Made by a program: the position numbers and the translations under genes
Notes under the pieces: generated by a model
What the model was told of the DNA's origin: nothing
Databases searched by the model: none
What the model saw: only the letters and a program-made list of their open reading frames with translations
Part shown: positions 30,604 to 39,393 of the stretch, one piece after another
How positions within the stretch are numbered: the stretch's first letter is position 1
How the letters are laid out: each line of letters opens with the position of its first letter
Source of the DNA: Agrilutibacter niabensis
GTDB taxonomy: Bacteria > Pseudomonadota > Gammaproteobacteria > Xanthomonadales > Xanthomonadaceae
DNA: 64,000 bases
Direction: 5' to 3'
NCBI RefSeq assembly: GCF_042657165.1
Contig: NZ_JBHSNJ010000013.1
Coordinates: 620,001-684,000, forward strand

Positions 30604-32820
30604 ATGTCTTCCGCTTCAATCCGCAACCGTAAGCTGCTGCTCTCCCTGCTCCTCCCGACCGTGGGCCTTGCCGCCGTTGGTTCCGCGCAGGCCACGACGT
30701 TCTACGTCCGTGCCGACGGTGGCGATGCCACCCAGTGCAACGGCCGCGCCGATGCTGCCTATCCGGGCAGCGGCACCGCCCAGGCCTGCGCCTGGAAGAA
30801 TCCCAATATCGCCCTGCCCAATTCGGGTTCCGCGCGCATCGCTGGTGGCGACACCCTGCTGATCGGCGCCGGCACCTACCAGATCGGCAGCGGCGGCTAC
30901 ATGCAGAAGGTCCCGAGCGGCCCCAGCTCGACCGCCCGTACCCGCATCCTCGGCAAGTCCGGCACGACCCCCAAGCTGGTCGGCGTCGGCGGCGTGCATC
31001 GCGTGATCAACCTGGACGGCAGCTCGAACGTCGAACTGGGCAACCTCGAAATCACCGACAACAGCGACTGCGTCTACAACCATTCCGTCTCCGCGGCGGC
31101 GTGCAGCAGCTCCATGCCGTGGGCGCGCGTGGGCATCTACGCCGCGGCGTCGAACAACGTGTGGCTGCATGACGTCAACGTCCACGGCATGGCCAAGAAC
31201 GGCTTCAACGCCGGCGGCCTGTCCAACTGGACGCTCGAGCGCGTCAAGATGAACAAGAACGGCGCTGCCGGCTGGGACGGCAACATCTCGTCCGGCGGCT
31301 CCAACTCCGGCGCGATGGTGATGCGCGACATCGAGATCGCCTGGAACGGCTGCGGTGAGAAGGTCGCCACCGGTGAGCCGTGGGCGTGCTGGGCGCAGCA
31401 GACCGGCGGCTACGGCGACGGTTTCGGCACCATCGACACCGGCGGCCAGTGGCTGATCGAAGACGCCTTCATCCACCACAACACCTCCGACGGCCTCGAC
31501 CTGCGTTACATGAACGGCGCCGACGGCACCAACGTGACGCTGCGCCGCATCTACTCGGTCGCCAACGCCGGCAACCAGGTCAAGATCAAGGGCAACTCGC
31601 TGATCGAGAACTCGGTGCTGGTCGGCCAGTGCACCTACTTCCGCGGCAAGTACTACATGACCGAGGGCGACCTGTGCCGTGCCTACGGCAGCTCGCTGCT
31701 GCTGATCCTGACCGGCGGCGACACGGCGACCGTGCGCCACAACACCATCGCCGGCGAAGGCGATGCGCAGATCGCCTACGGCGAAGGCACGTCCACCGAC
31801 AAGATCTACATCCAGAACAACCTGGTGGTCGGCTTCCCGTACTACGCCAACACCGGCACCCAGACCCTGATGGCCGCGGGCGGCGCCCCGGCGGTGAAGA
31901 GCTTCTCCGGCAACATGGGCTGGAAGGTCCGCACCTGCGCGTCGGGAAGCACCTGCACCTCGGATCCGAAGCTGGCCAACATGACCCTGGCCGCGTTCGA
32001 TGCCGAGCCGCTCTCGGGCAGCCCGGTCGTGGACAAGGCGCCGATGATCAGCGCGGTCACCACCGACTTCGTGCTGGCCAAGCGCCCCACCGGTGCCGCC
32101 AATGACGTGGGTGCCTACGAGTACGGCGCGACCTCCACCACGCCGCCGCCCGCGCCGACGCCGGTCTGCACCCGTGCAGCCCCGACGCTGACCCTGACCG
32201 GTCCGACCACCGCGGTCGCCGCCGGCACCCAGAACAGCTATGCGGTGAGCGTCAAGAACAACGACAGCGCCGATTGCGCCAGCACCTCGTTCGCCCTGGC
32301 CCGGACCGTTCCGTCGGGTTGGACCGGCACCCTGTCGACGACGGCGATTTCCCTCGCCCCGGGTTCGACCGGCAGCGCCACCCTCGCCGTGACCTCGGCC
32401 ACCACCGCCGCCGCCGGCTCCTACGGCATCGGCGTGGGCGCCAGCAGCTCGGTGGGCAGCGCCCACACCCAGAGCGCCTCGTCGAGCTACTCGGTTGCCG
32501 CTCCGGTTGTTCCGGTCCTCACTGAAACCGTGAGCACGAGCAAGTCGACCTACAAGGCCGGTGAAACCGTGTCCATCACCGCCCGCGTCATGAAGAACGG
32601 CGTGCCGGTCTCGGGTGCAGCGGTCGCGTTCAGCGCGTTGAAGCCGAACAGGGTCAACACCGTGGACCTGAAGGCCACGACCGACAGCAACGGCTATGCC
32701 CGCGTGTCCTTCGTGTCCGGCAGGGGGTCGAGCTCCATCGGCACCTACCAGCTGACGGCCACCGCGACCAGCGGCAGCCTGACCACCAAGGCGACCAGCA
32801 CGTTCTCGGTCTACAAGTAA
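30604..32820 (+). CDS. Large secreted beta-helix protein with NEW3- and Ig-like C-terminal domains
   Basis: 738 residues. Signal peptide LLLSLLLPTVGLAAVGSAQA (cleavage about 30). Residues about 35-510 form a right-handed parallel beta-helix with repeated short strands and Asn-rich turns (NNVWLHDVNVHGMAKNGFN, NVTLRRIYSVANAGNQVKIK), as in pectate lyase-like and other carbohydrate-active proteins. After a TTPPPAPTP linker comes a NEW3-like domain (about 535-620) and a bacterial Ig-like domain (about 635-738; TVSTSKSTYKAGETVSI). Several cysteine pairs suit an extracellular protein. It probably binds or cleaves polysaccharide; catalytic residues cannot be assigned. A strong terminator follows. Confidence 0.8.
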   Translation: MSSASIRNRKLLLSLLLPTVGLAAVGSAQATTFYVRADGGDATQCNGRADAAYPGSGTAQACAWKNPNIALPNSGSARIAGGDTLLIGAGTYQIGSGGYMQKVPSGPSSTARTRILGKSGTTPKLVGVGGVHRVINLDGSSNVELGNLEITDNSDCVYNHSVSAAACSSSMPWARVGIYAAASNNVWLHDVNVHGMAKNGFNAGGLSNWTLERVKMNKNGAAGWDGNISSGGSNSGAMVMRDIEIAWNGCGEKVATGEPWACWAQQTGGYGDGFGTIDTGGQWLIEDAFIHHNTSDGLDLRYMNGADGTNVTLRRIYSVANAGNQVKIKGNSLIENSVLVGQCTYFRGKYYMTEGDLCRAYGSSLLLILTGGDTATVRHNTIAGEGDAQIAYGEGTSTDKIYIQNNLVVGFPYYANTGTQTLMAAGGAPAVKSFSGNMGWKVRTCASGSTCTSDPKLANMTLAAFDAEPLSGSPVVDKAPMISAVTTDFVLAKRPTGAANDVGAYEYGATSTTPPPAPTPVCTRAAPTLTLTGPTTAVAAGTQNSYAVSVKNNDSADCASTSFALARTVPSGWTGTLSTTAISLAPGSTGSATLAVTSATTAAAGSYGIGVGASSSVGSAHTQSASSSYSVAAPVVPVLTETVSTSKSTYKAGETVSITARVMKNGVPVSGAAVAFSALKPNRVNTVDLKATTDSNGYARVSFVSGRGSSSIGTYQLTATATSGSLTTKATSTFSVYK

Positions 32821-32841
32821 CCGTCTACGCGATTGGCAAAG

Positions 32842-32870
32842 GAGCCCCGGGAAACCGGGGCTCTTTTTTT
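32842..32870 (+). terminator. Intrinsic terminator of the beta-helix gene
   Basis: GAGCCCCGG-GAAA-CCGGGGCTC followed by seven Ts. Textbook form with a GNRA loop. Confidence 0.95.
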
Positions 32871-33158
32871 GCCGCTGGAATTGTCGCCATGGAATTTCTG
32901 GCTGGAACGAACGTAGGGGTCCCCGGTGCGCTCTGACGACTCATTCAAGCCGAAGCCGCCTCGCGGGTCGGTTTGATTCAGGCGTTGGCGATAACAGCAG
33001 CGACTGCATCGGGGTCGTCCTGAGCGATAACTCCACGCAACACGTCCGCTCCACTCTCGGCCGCGCTCGCGGCACTGCGTGATTCAGGCGTATCGCCGCG
33101 GCAGGCGTGGCAGGGCTCCCGCGGGAGCCCATTGCTGCTTGAGGGCGCCTCACGACTT

Positions 33159-33671
33159 CTATTTCTTCTTGCCACTCCTGGCGTTCGCCTTCTTCTCCGC
33201 GGCCTGCCGCGCGCGCACGCTTTCGATCTCCGCCGGCAGTTCGCGCTGGAACAGCGCGAGCAGCTCCGCCACCGCGTCGTCGTCGATCGGCTTTCCGGCG
33301 TGCGTGGTGGCGGTGACCCGGGTCGTCAGGCGCGTGATCGTTTCCGACGCCGGCAGCGCCTTGGTCAGGACCAGGAACTGCACGCCGCGGTAGCGCAGGG
33401 CGTAGAGGTCCAGCATCTGCGCGCGGCCTTCGTATTCGACGCCCGGCGTGCGCACCGCGATCTGGCCGACCGCGTTCCAGGTGTCGAGCTTCTCGGCCTC
33501 GATCGTGAACTCGCCGCGCGTGACCGTGACCGGCAGGACGATCTCGACCGGCGGAACCACGTCCTCCATCGCGGGCTTGCCGGGCGTGCGGCAGGCGGCG
33601 ACCACGGTGGCCAGCAGTAGCGCCAGCAGGAGCGGAAAGGCCAGGCCGGTGAGCGGGGGCATCCGTCGCAT
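33159..33671 (-). CDS. Lipoprotein, unknown function
   Basis: 170 residues from ATG 33671; ATG 33686 and 33662 are in frame too. Lipoprotein signal: TGLAFPLLLALLLATVVAAC. The mature part has a beta-rich region (VEIVLPVTVTRGEFTIEAEKLDTWNAVGQIAVRTPG) and a basic, lysine-rich end (ARQAAEKKANARSGKKK). No family recognised. Divergent from the DUF4136 gene at 33856. Confidence 0.6.
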   Translation of the reverse strand: MRRMPPLTGLAFPLLLALLLATVVAACRTPGKPAMEDVVPPVEIVLPVTVTRGEFTIEAEKLDTWNAVGQIAVRTPGVEYEGRAQMLDLYALRYRGVQFLVLTKALPASETITRLTTRVTATTHAGKPIDDDAVAELLALFQRELPAEIESVRARQAAEKKANARSGKKK

Positions 33672-33855
33672 GCCCCGTTTTGGCATCCGCGGCGTGAATG
33701 ACGCGGAAAAGGCGGAATGGCCACGGCTTTGCGGTCGCGCGGCGCCGGCGGCAAAGGGGATGTCCCAAAGGGCAGGCGGGCATTCCCTGATTGCCAATTC
33801 ACGCCGCGCTGAAGCCCTGCACAGAATCCTGATCCGGATGCGCACTGGAGGCCAT

Positions 33856-34419
33856 ATGAAACTGCTCGCACGCCTGCTGTTGACGGCGGTCATCCTGGGT
33901 GCCGCCGGTTGCGCCACCGGGCCCACGGTCAGGGCCGACTACGATCGCAGCGCCAACTTCGCGGCCTACCGCACCTTCGGCTTCTACTCGCCGCTGGGCA
34001 CCGACAAGGCCGGCTATCAATCGTTGATCACCCAGACCATCAAGTCGGCCGTGCAGTCCGAGCTGGAGTCGCGCGGTTACGCCTACTCGGAAAGCACCCC
34101 GGACCTGCTGGTCAACTTCAACGCCAAGCTGGCCAGGCAGACCGAGATCAGCCAGATGCCCACGGCCCCGATGTACTACGGCTACCGGCGCGGCTTCTAT
34201 GGCGGGTGGGGTGGCTATGCGTACGAAACGCGCGTGGACCAGTACACCGAAGGCACGCTCAACATCGACATCGTCGACCCCAAGCGCCAGCAACTGGTGT
34301 GGGAGGGCGTCGCGGTCGGGCGCGTAACCAAGAAGAACCAGGAAGAACGGCAAACCGCGATTCGCGCAGCGGTCGCCGAAATATTCGCCCAATACCCCTT
34401 CCGCGCCGGTGGCCAGTAG
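33856..34419 (+). CDS. DUF4136 lipoprotein
   Basis: 187 residues. Lipobox LLTAVILGAAGC (Cys about 19), then the DUF4136 pattern: YDRSANFAAYRTFGFY, IKSAVQSELESRGYAYSESTPDLLVNFNAKL, a Tyr/Gly-rich loop (YYGYRRGFYGGWGGYAYE), and GTLNIDIVDPKRQQLVWEGVA. An envelope lipoprotein family of unknown role. GGAGG lies 5 bases before the ATG. A second DUF4136-like protein is encoded at 38658-39314. Confidence 0.87.
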   Translation: MKLLARLLLTAVILGAAGCATGPTVRADYDRSANFAAYRTFGFYSPLGTDKAGYQSLITQTIKSAVQSELESRGYAYSESTPDLLVNFNAKLARQTEISQMPTAPMYYGYRRGFYGGWGGYAYETRVDQYTEGTLNIDIVDPKRQQLVWEGVAVGRVTKKNQEERQTAIRAAVAEIFAQYPFRAGGQ

Positions 34420-34577
34420 CCGCCGCGCAGGTCCCGCAACCGCGGCGACGAAATCCGCGAGCCGCCGCCGGCGCAGGCAACCAACGCAACGTCGATTGCC
34501 TGCGCATCGCCCCATCACCACCCATTAACCGGCGCGGCGCTATTCGGCCTGCGTAACAAGCGGCAACGGAGGTTGTC

Positions 34578-34949
34578 ATGCACAAGCTGCTCTCCGGACT
34601 CTGCCTCGGCCTCGCGGCATCGCTCGCATTCGCGGCCGGCGTGGAGAACAAGTGGCGCCTGCAGTTCAGCGGCAACGCCGAATCCGACGGCCAGATCGTC
34701 CTGCAACTCGCGCCCAGCGAAGGCGATCCGATGACGGCCACCGTGGCCATCCACAAGGGCCGCGGCGAGAACTCGGTCGCGCGGGATGTCCGCGACGCCC
34801 TGCGCGAACAGGTCGGGAAGCGCTACCACGTCGAAGTCGACGACGGCGAGGATGTGCTGATCAAGAAGCATCGCGGCGAACACGACTTCGTGGTCACCAT
34901 CGTCGAGAACAGCGTCGAGGGCGTGCGCATCGGCACCAACGCCGAGTGA
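34578..34949 (+). CDS. Small secreted protein, unknown function
   Basis: 123 residues with a signal peptide (MHKLLSGLCLGLAASLAFAAG) and GGAGG well placed upstream. The mature protein is beta-rich and acidic (WRLQFSGNAESDGQIVLQLAP, EHDFVVTIVENSVEGVRIG), suggesting a small periplasmic domain. No family recognised. Confidence 0.65.
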   Translation: MHKLLSGLCLGLAASLAFAAGVENKWRLQFSGNAESDGQIVLQLAPSEGDPMTATVAIHKGRGENSVARDVRDALREQVGKRYHVEVDDGEDVLIKKHRGEHDFVVTIVENSVEGVRIGTNAE

Positions 34950-35310
34950 GCCGAAGCGGGGCAGCCGGCGCTGCGCCGGCTCGCGGCGATTCCTGTGTGG
35001 GCACGGAGCGCACGACGCGGGTGCGACCACGGCATCACGCGCGCGCGCGCCGCGTACCCGCAACGGGAGTGAGCGGTTTTTGTTTTGCCGACTGCGCCAT
35101 CATGCGCGGGCACTGGCGGATGCCAGTCGATGCCAGGCAAACGAAAAAGAAGAGATCCGTGACCACGGCGCTTGCCACCGACATGTCCACCCGATCCCGG
35201 GCAGCCCGCTTCATCCTGTGGCGGGCGTGGCGCACGGGCAACTTCATTGCCCCGTTCTGGCGCGCCGACCGGGCAGGGCCGCAGGCTGCGTCCGCGACGA
35301 ACGGGACCTG
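34950..35310. other. Gene-free stretch before the MFS gene
   Basis: Contains a GTTTTTGTTTTGCC segment at about 35075-35090 and several short frames, none convincing. Nothing else recognised. Confidence 0.35.
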
Positions 35311-36507
35311 ATGCCGGCCACTCTTCCCCGCGAAGCGCGCCTGCTGCTCCTGGGCCGCGGGCTGCGTGCGTTCGTCGATGGCTATGTCGCCGTGCTGTTG
35401 CCGGCCTATCTGCTCGCACTGGGCCTGGGGACCTGGCACGTGGGACTGCTGAGTACCGCCACGCTGCTGGGCTCGGCGTTGATGACGCTGGCGGTGGGCG
35501 CGTGGGGGCACCGCCTGCATCACCGGCGCCTGCTGCTGGCGGCCGCGCTGCTGATGGCGCTGACCGGATTCGCCTTCGCCAGCGTGTCCGGCTTCTGGCC
35601 ATTGCTGCTGGTGGCTTTTGTCGGAACGTTGAACCCGAGTTCGGGTGACGTCAGTGTCTTTCTTCCGCTCGAGCACGCGCGGCTGGCACATGCCGCGCAG
35701 GGCGAGGCGCGCACGACGCTGTTCGCGCGCTACAGCCTGACCGGTGCGTTGCTGGCGGCCCTTGGCGCGCTGGCCGCGGCCGTGCCCGAAGCGCTGGGGC
35801 GGCTCGGGATCGGCCTGCTGCCGGCGTTGCGGGTGATGTTCGTGCTCTATGGCGTCGCCGGCATTTCGATCTGGCTGTTGTACCGGCGGTTGCCCGGGGC
35901 GGACGAGGCCCTGCCTGCACCGCCGGCGCCCTTGCGGGAATCGCGCGGCATCGTCACCCGGCTGGCGGCCTTGTTCTCGCTCGACGCGTTCGCAGGCGGG
36001 TTGCTGGTGCAGTCGCTGCTGGCGTTGTGGTTGTTCAAGCGCTTCGATCTTTCGTTGGGCGCCGCGGCGGCGTTCTTCTTCTGGTCGGGTCTGATGACGG
36101 CGCTCTCGCAACTGGCGGCGCCATTGATCGCCCGACGCATCGGCCTGCTGAACACGATGGTGTTCACCCATATCCCGTCCAGCCTCGCATTGATCGCCGC
36201 GGCGTTTGCGCCCCGGCTGGAGATCGCGCTGGGACTGCTCCTGTTGCGCTCGGCGTTGTCGCAGATGGACGTGCCCACGCGCTCGGCCTATGTCATGTCC
36301 GTGGTAACGCCGGCGGAACGGACCGCGGCGGCGAGCTACACCGCGGTGCCGCGCAGCCTCGCCTCCGCGCTGAGCCCGGCATTGGGCGGCGTCCTGCTTG
36401 CCACCGGATGGCTGGCGACGCCGCTGGTGGCCTGTGGTGTACTCAAGATCGCCTACGACCTCACGTTGTTGCGGGTGTTCCGCGGCGTCCGGGTCGAGTC
36501 GGAATGA
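35311..36507 (+). CDS. Major facilitator superfamily transporter
   Basis: 398 residues with about 12 hydrophobic segments, typical MFS length. The first half begins LGRGLRAFVDGYVAVLLPAYLLALGLG, and the loop after helix 2 has an RHxR-like basic stretch (GAWGHRLHHRRLLL). The second half repeats the fold from about residue 210. Conserved polar sites include NPSSGDVSVFLPLEHARLA and SQMDVPTRSAYVMSVV, known from MFS proteins of unknown substrate in bacteria. The ribosome binding site before ATG 35311 is weak. Direction of transport is unknown. Confidence 0.85.
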   Translation: MPATLPREARLLLLGRGLRAFVDGYVAVLLPAYLLALGLGTWHVGLLSTATLLGSALMTLAVGAWGHRLHHRRLLLAAALLMALTGFAFASVSGFWPLLLVAFVGTLNPSSGDVSVFLPLEHARLAHAAQGEARTTLFARYSLTGALLAALGALAAAVPEALGRLGIGLLPALRVMFVLYGVAGISIWLLYRRLPGADEALPAPPAPLRESRGIVTRLAALFSLDAFAGGLLVQSLLALWLFKRFDLSLGAAAAFFFWSGLMTALSQLAAPLIARRIGLLNTMVFTHIPSSLALIAAAFAPRLEIALGLLLLRSALSQMDVPTRSAYVMSVVTPAERTAAASYTAVPRSLASALSPALGGVLLATGWLATPLVACGVLKIAYDLTLLRVFRGVRVESE

Positions 36508-36629
36508 GGTGCCCGCGTTCGTGCGCAGGCGCCATCCGGACCGCGAGCCCGATGGATTCGCGACCGGCCTCCGGCGTCATGACAAAGTAGGCGACGGCCA
36601 GTGCCGGCACCGGCTGCAGGGGAGAGAAC

Positions 36630-37235
36630 ATGGGTAAGGGCAGGCTCGAAGCATTCAGCGATGGCGTCATCGCCATCATCATCACCATCATGGTGTTGGA
36701 GTTGAAGGTGCCGCACGGCGAGTCGCTCGACGCACTGCGGCCGCTGCTGGCGGTGTTCCTGAGCTACGTATTGAGCTTCGTGTACGTCGGCATCTACTGG
36801 AACAACCACCACCACATGCTGCATGCCGTGGTGAAGGTGTCCGGCGCGGTGCTGTGGGCCAACCTGCACCTGCTGTTCTGGCTGTCGCTGTTTCCGTTCG
36901 CGACCGGCTGGATGGGGGAGAACCACTTCGCAGCCGGTCCCACCGCGCTCTACGGTGCCGTGCTGTTCATGGCCGCCTGCGCCTACCTGCTGCTGGAGAA
37001 GACGATCATCGCCGCCGAAGGGCCTTCCTCCGTACTGAAGGCGGCATTGGGCAACGACTGGAAGGGCCGGACTTCGGCGCTGCTGTATCTCGTGGCCATC
37101 GTGTCGACCTTCTGGGTGCCGTGGGTTGCGCAGGCGATCTATGTGGCGGTCGCCCTGCTGTGGCTGGTGCCGGACCGGCGGATCGAACATGCGCTTCAAC
37201 ACGGTGAGCAACAGGGCAACGGCGGCGGTCACTGA
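36630..37235 (+). CDS. TMEM175-type potassium channel family protein (DUF1211)
   Basis: 201 residues with six predicted helices. The family signature RLEAFSDGVIAIIITIMVLELKVP stands at residues 5-28; the FSD motif forms the pore and selectivity region in TMEM175 proteins. Bacterial members form tetrameric K+ channels. GGGGAGAGAAC precedes the ATG. No partner gene. Confidence 0.88.
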   Translation: MGKGRLEAFSDGVIAIIITIMVLELKVPHGESLDALRPLLAVFLSYVLSFVYVGIYWNNHHHMLHAVVKVSGAVLWANLHLLFWLSLFPFATGWMGENHFAAGPTALYGAVLFMAACAYLLLEKTIIAAEGPSSVLKAALGNDWKGRTSALLYLVAIVSTFWVPWVAQAIYVAVALLWLVPDRRIEHALQHGEQQGNGGGH

Positions 37236-37313
37236 GGAGTCGTGGGCCGGGCGCAGTGATGGCCGCTTCGACCGAATGCGTGCAACGGCCGCGCTGCACC
37301 GGAAGGGCAGCCC

Positions 37314-37418
37314 GTGCCGCTGACCATTCGGGCCGGCGCGCTGAAGTTGGGAGAGGCCGCGCGCAACGGACCCGTGCAACGCATCATCTACACGGAGTAC
37401 GGCGACCTGGCGCAGTGA
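37314..37418 (+). CDS. Possible 34-residue peptide
   Basis: GTG start with GGAAGG about 5 bases upstream; encodes VPLTIRAGALKLGEAARNGP and 14 more residues, to a TGA. It could be a fragment of a lost gene. No similarity recognised. Confidence 0.25.
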   Translation: MPLTIRAGALKLGEAARNGPVQRIIYTEYGDLAQ

Positions 37419-37480
37419 AAGGGCAGCGTATCCATCCCTTCACACCTCTGCCCCTGTCCCGCACCGGCCGGTAGAAAACC

Positions 37481-37510
37481 AAAAAAGCCGCCGGCTTGCA
37501 CCGGCGGCTT
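37481..37510 (-). terminator. Intrinsic terminator of the outer-membrane barrel gene
   Basis: Read leftwards: AAGCCGCCGG-TGCAAG-CCGGCGGCTT leading into six Ts. It lies 20 bases past the stop of the gene at 37531-38064. Confidence 0.9.
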
Positions 37511-37530
37511 GCTTTGCGCGGTTCGACTGA

Positions 37531-38064
37531 TCAGAAGTCGAAGCGAACCTGCACCTGTGCCAGGTCGACGTCGGCATCCTCCACTTCGAAGCGGCTGTAC
37601 TCGCCGCGCAGCGCGACGCGGTCGGTGAACCGGTACTGCACGCCGACGCCATAAGTCGGATCGGTGCCGCTGTCGTCGGTGTTGCCGGTCACTCCCGGCA
37701 GGTCGGCGTCGAGGTTCCAGTTGTGGAAGCCGGCCTTGGCATAGGCCGAGAAGCTGTCGGTGATCGGCAGCGTGCCCACGGCGGTCAGGTACGCGGTGTC
37801 GGCTTCCAGCGCCGGGCCAACGCCCTTCGGCTCGATCTTGCCAAAGTCGGCGTAACCGGCTTCGAGGCCGAAGTACTTGTTGAACTGGTAGCCGCCGAAG
37901 ACGGAGAACGCGGTGTCTTCATCATCGTAAGCGCCTTCGTCGACGAACGACTGGCCGACGCCGGCGCCTGCATAGAAGCCGTGATCCTGTGCATTCGCGC
38001 TGAAGGCGGCGACGCCCAGGGTGGCGGAGAGCAGCAGGGTGGAAAGCAGCTTGGTCTTGCGCAT
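37531..38064 (-). CDS. Small outer-membrane beta-barrel protein (OmpA/OmpW-like)
   Basis: 177 residues: signal peptide (MRKTKLLSTLLLSATLGVAAFSANAQ), then about eight amphipathic strands (GFYAGAGVGQSF, AFSVFGGYQFNKYFGLEAGYADF, YGVGVQYRFTDRVALRGEYSRFEV) and a final phenylalanine (VQVRFDF), the usual BAM recognition signal. It is a single barrel domain without a periplasmic OmpA domain. AAGGAACC precedes the ATG. Possible porin-like or structural role. Confidence 0.88.
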   Translation of the reverse strand: MRKTKLLSTLLLSATLGVAAFSANAQDHGFYAGAGVGQSFVDEGAYDDEDTAFSVFGGYQFNKYFGLEAGYADFGKIEPKGVGPALEADTAYLTAVGTLPITDSFSAYAKAGFHNWNLDADLPGVTGNTDDSGTDPTYGVGVQYRFTDRVALRGEYSRFEVEDADVDLAQVQVRFDF

Positions 38065-38361
38065 TTGTTCTGGTTCCTTGGGGGCGACTCCGGCGATACG
38101 CCTGGAGCCGACGCGTGGGCCCCGGCCCTATGCCTGGGCTGCCATCGCAGCGAGACCGTTGTATGGCCGCGCCGGAACGGAACAATGCGGCGAATCAGAG
38201 ATTCATAATCCCATGCGTGGGACGTCTCTGGGCGTGCGTGTTTCCGGCGCCTGGTGTACAGGCGCAGCTTCGATCAGCTGTCCGGGGATCGGGCCCATTC
38301 AGCCCCGATCGTTCTGCATGTGAAGTGCGATCGAATGCCGCGAACCGCCGCAGCGATTCGC

Positions 38362-38571
38362 TCATTCCTCCAGCGTGAACCCCACCTTCAGGGTCACCTG
38401 CCAGTGCGCGACCTTGCCGTTCTCGACATTGCCGCGGGTTTCCAGGACCTGGAACCAGCGGATGTTGCGCATGGATATCGAGGCGCGCTCGATGGCGGTG
38501 CGGATGGCGTCGTCGCTGCTGGTCTTCGACGAGCCGGTCAGTTCGAGGGACTTGTAGACGTGGTCGGTCAT
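38362..38571 (-). CDS. Dodecin (flavin-binding dodecamer)
   Basis: 69 residues, full family length. Pattern: VYKSLELTGSSKTSSDDAIRTAIERAS, then MRNIRWFQVLETRGNVENGKVAHWQVTLKVGF, with the Trp that stacks on flavin and the Gln of HWQV. Dodecins store or buffer riboflavin, FMN or coenzyme A. GGAGAAA precedes the ATG by 5 bases. Confidence 0.95.
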   Translation of the reverse strand: MTDHVYKSLELTGSSKTSSDDAIRTAIERASISMRNIRWFQVLETRGNVENGKVAHWQVTLKVGFTLEE

Positions 38572-38657
38572 GTGGTTTCTCCAGTGTGCGTGCGGCAGGC
38601 AATCATTCAACGCTGCCGTGTTCCCTCTCAGGTCACGATGCCGCGTGTGCCGTGGCG

Positions 38658-39314
38658 TCAGGGGCTGGCCTTGGGCAACTGGGCCAGCGTGTTGCGGGCC
38701 ACGGTCTCCAGCTGCACCTTGCGGACATCCTTGCGCTTCACCGTGCCGCGGTTGAGCGCGCGCCACACCACGCGGATGCTGTTCGGCTCCAGCACCTCGA
38801 TCAGCAGGCCACCCTCGACCTGCTGCTCGGTAGTGGTTTTCGGCGTCGGAACGCCGCCGGTACCGCGTGTGACCAGCTGCGAGCAGTCGCCGCCGCTGCA
38901 TCCGAACGTTGCTTCCGGCGTGTCCGGGCTCGCGGCCGTCTCTTTCACCAGGGTCTGTTCGAGGTCGCGAACGCCGACGCGGTAGGCGATGAAGAAGTCG
39001 GCCTGCGCCATGCTGCCCGCGGGCTGGTAGCCCTTGGCCTGCAGTGCCTTGTCCAGCGCCGCCTGCAGCCGCTCGCGGAACTGTGGATCCTGCACGCGCG
39101 GGTCCGCTTCGGCCGGCAACGGCGCCGGCATCGGCACCCAGGCATAGCGGGTGCCCGGCAGCTCGGCCGCCGGCTTCAGCACCTTCACCTGGGGAGGCGA
39201 CGCGACGGCGGTGGCTGGAAGCAGGGCGCCGGCAGCAGCGGCGATCAGCAGGCCCGCGATCACCGAACGCAGCAGTGACGTGGGGGCGAGTGCGCGGAAT
39301 CGGATGACGTTCAC
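38658..39314 (-). CDS. DUF4136-like exported protein
   Basis: 218 residues. Signal peptide LLRSVIAGLLIAAAAGALLPATAVA. The mature part follows the DUF4136 plan: YAWVPMPAPLPAEADPRVQDPQFRERLQAALDKALQAKGYQP, ADFFIAYRVGV, GLLIEVLEPNSIRVVWRALNRGTV, and a C-terminal amphipathic helix. No lipobox Cys. Two cysteines (FGCSGGDCS) could form a disulfide. The role is unknown; a lipoprotein of the same family lies at 33856. Confidence 0.75.
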   Translation of the reverse strand: MNVIRFRALAPTSLLRSVIAGLLIAAAAGALLPATAVASPPQVKVLKPAAELPGTRYAWVPMPAPLPAEADPRVQDPQFRERLQAALDKALQAKGYQPAGSMAQADFFIAYRVGVRDLEQTLVKETAASPDTPEATFGCSGGDCSQLVTRGTGGVPTPKTTTEQQVEGGLLIEVLEPNSIRVVWRALNRGTVKRKDVRKVQLETVARNTLAQLPKASP

Positions 39315-39393
39315 GGCTTCACCTCGCTGGGTTGGCGCGACGACATTAGCATCCGGCGGAATCCGGGACGGCTTGCCCCGGCGCCGCCGGTGC

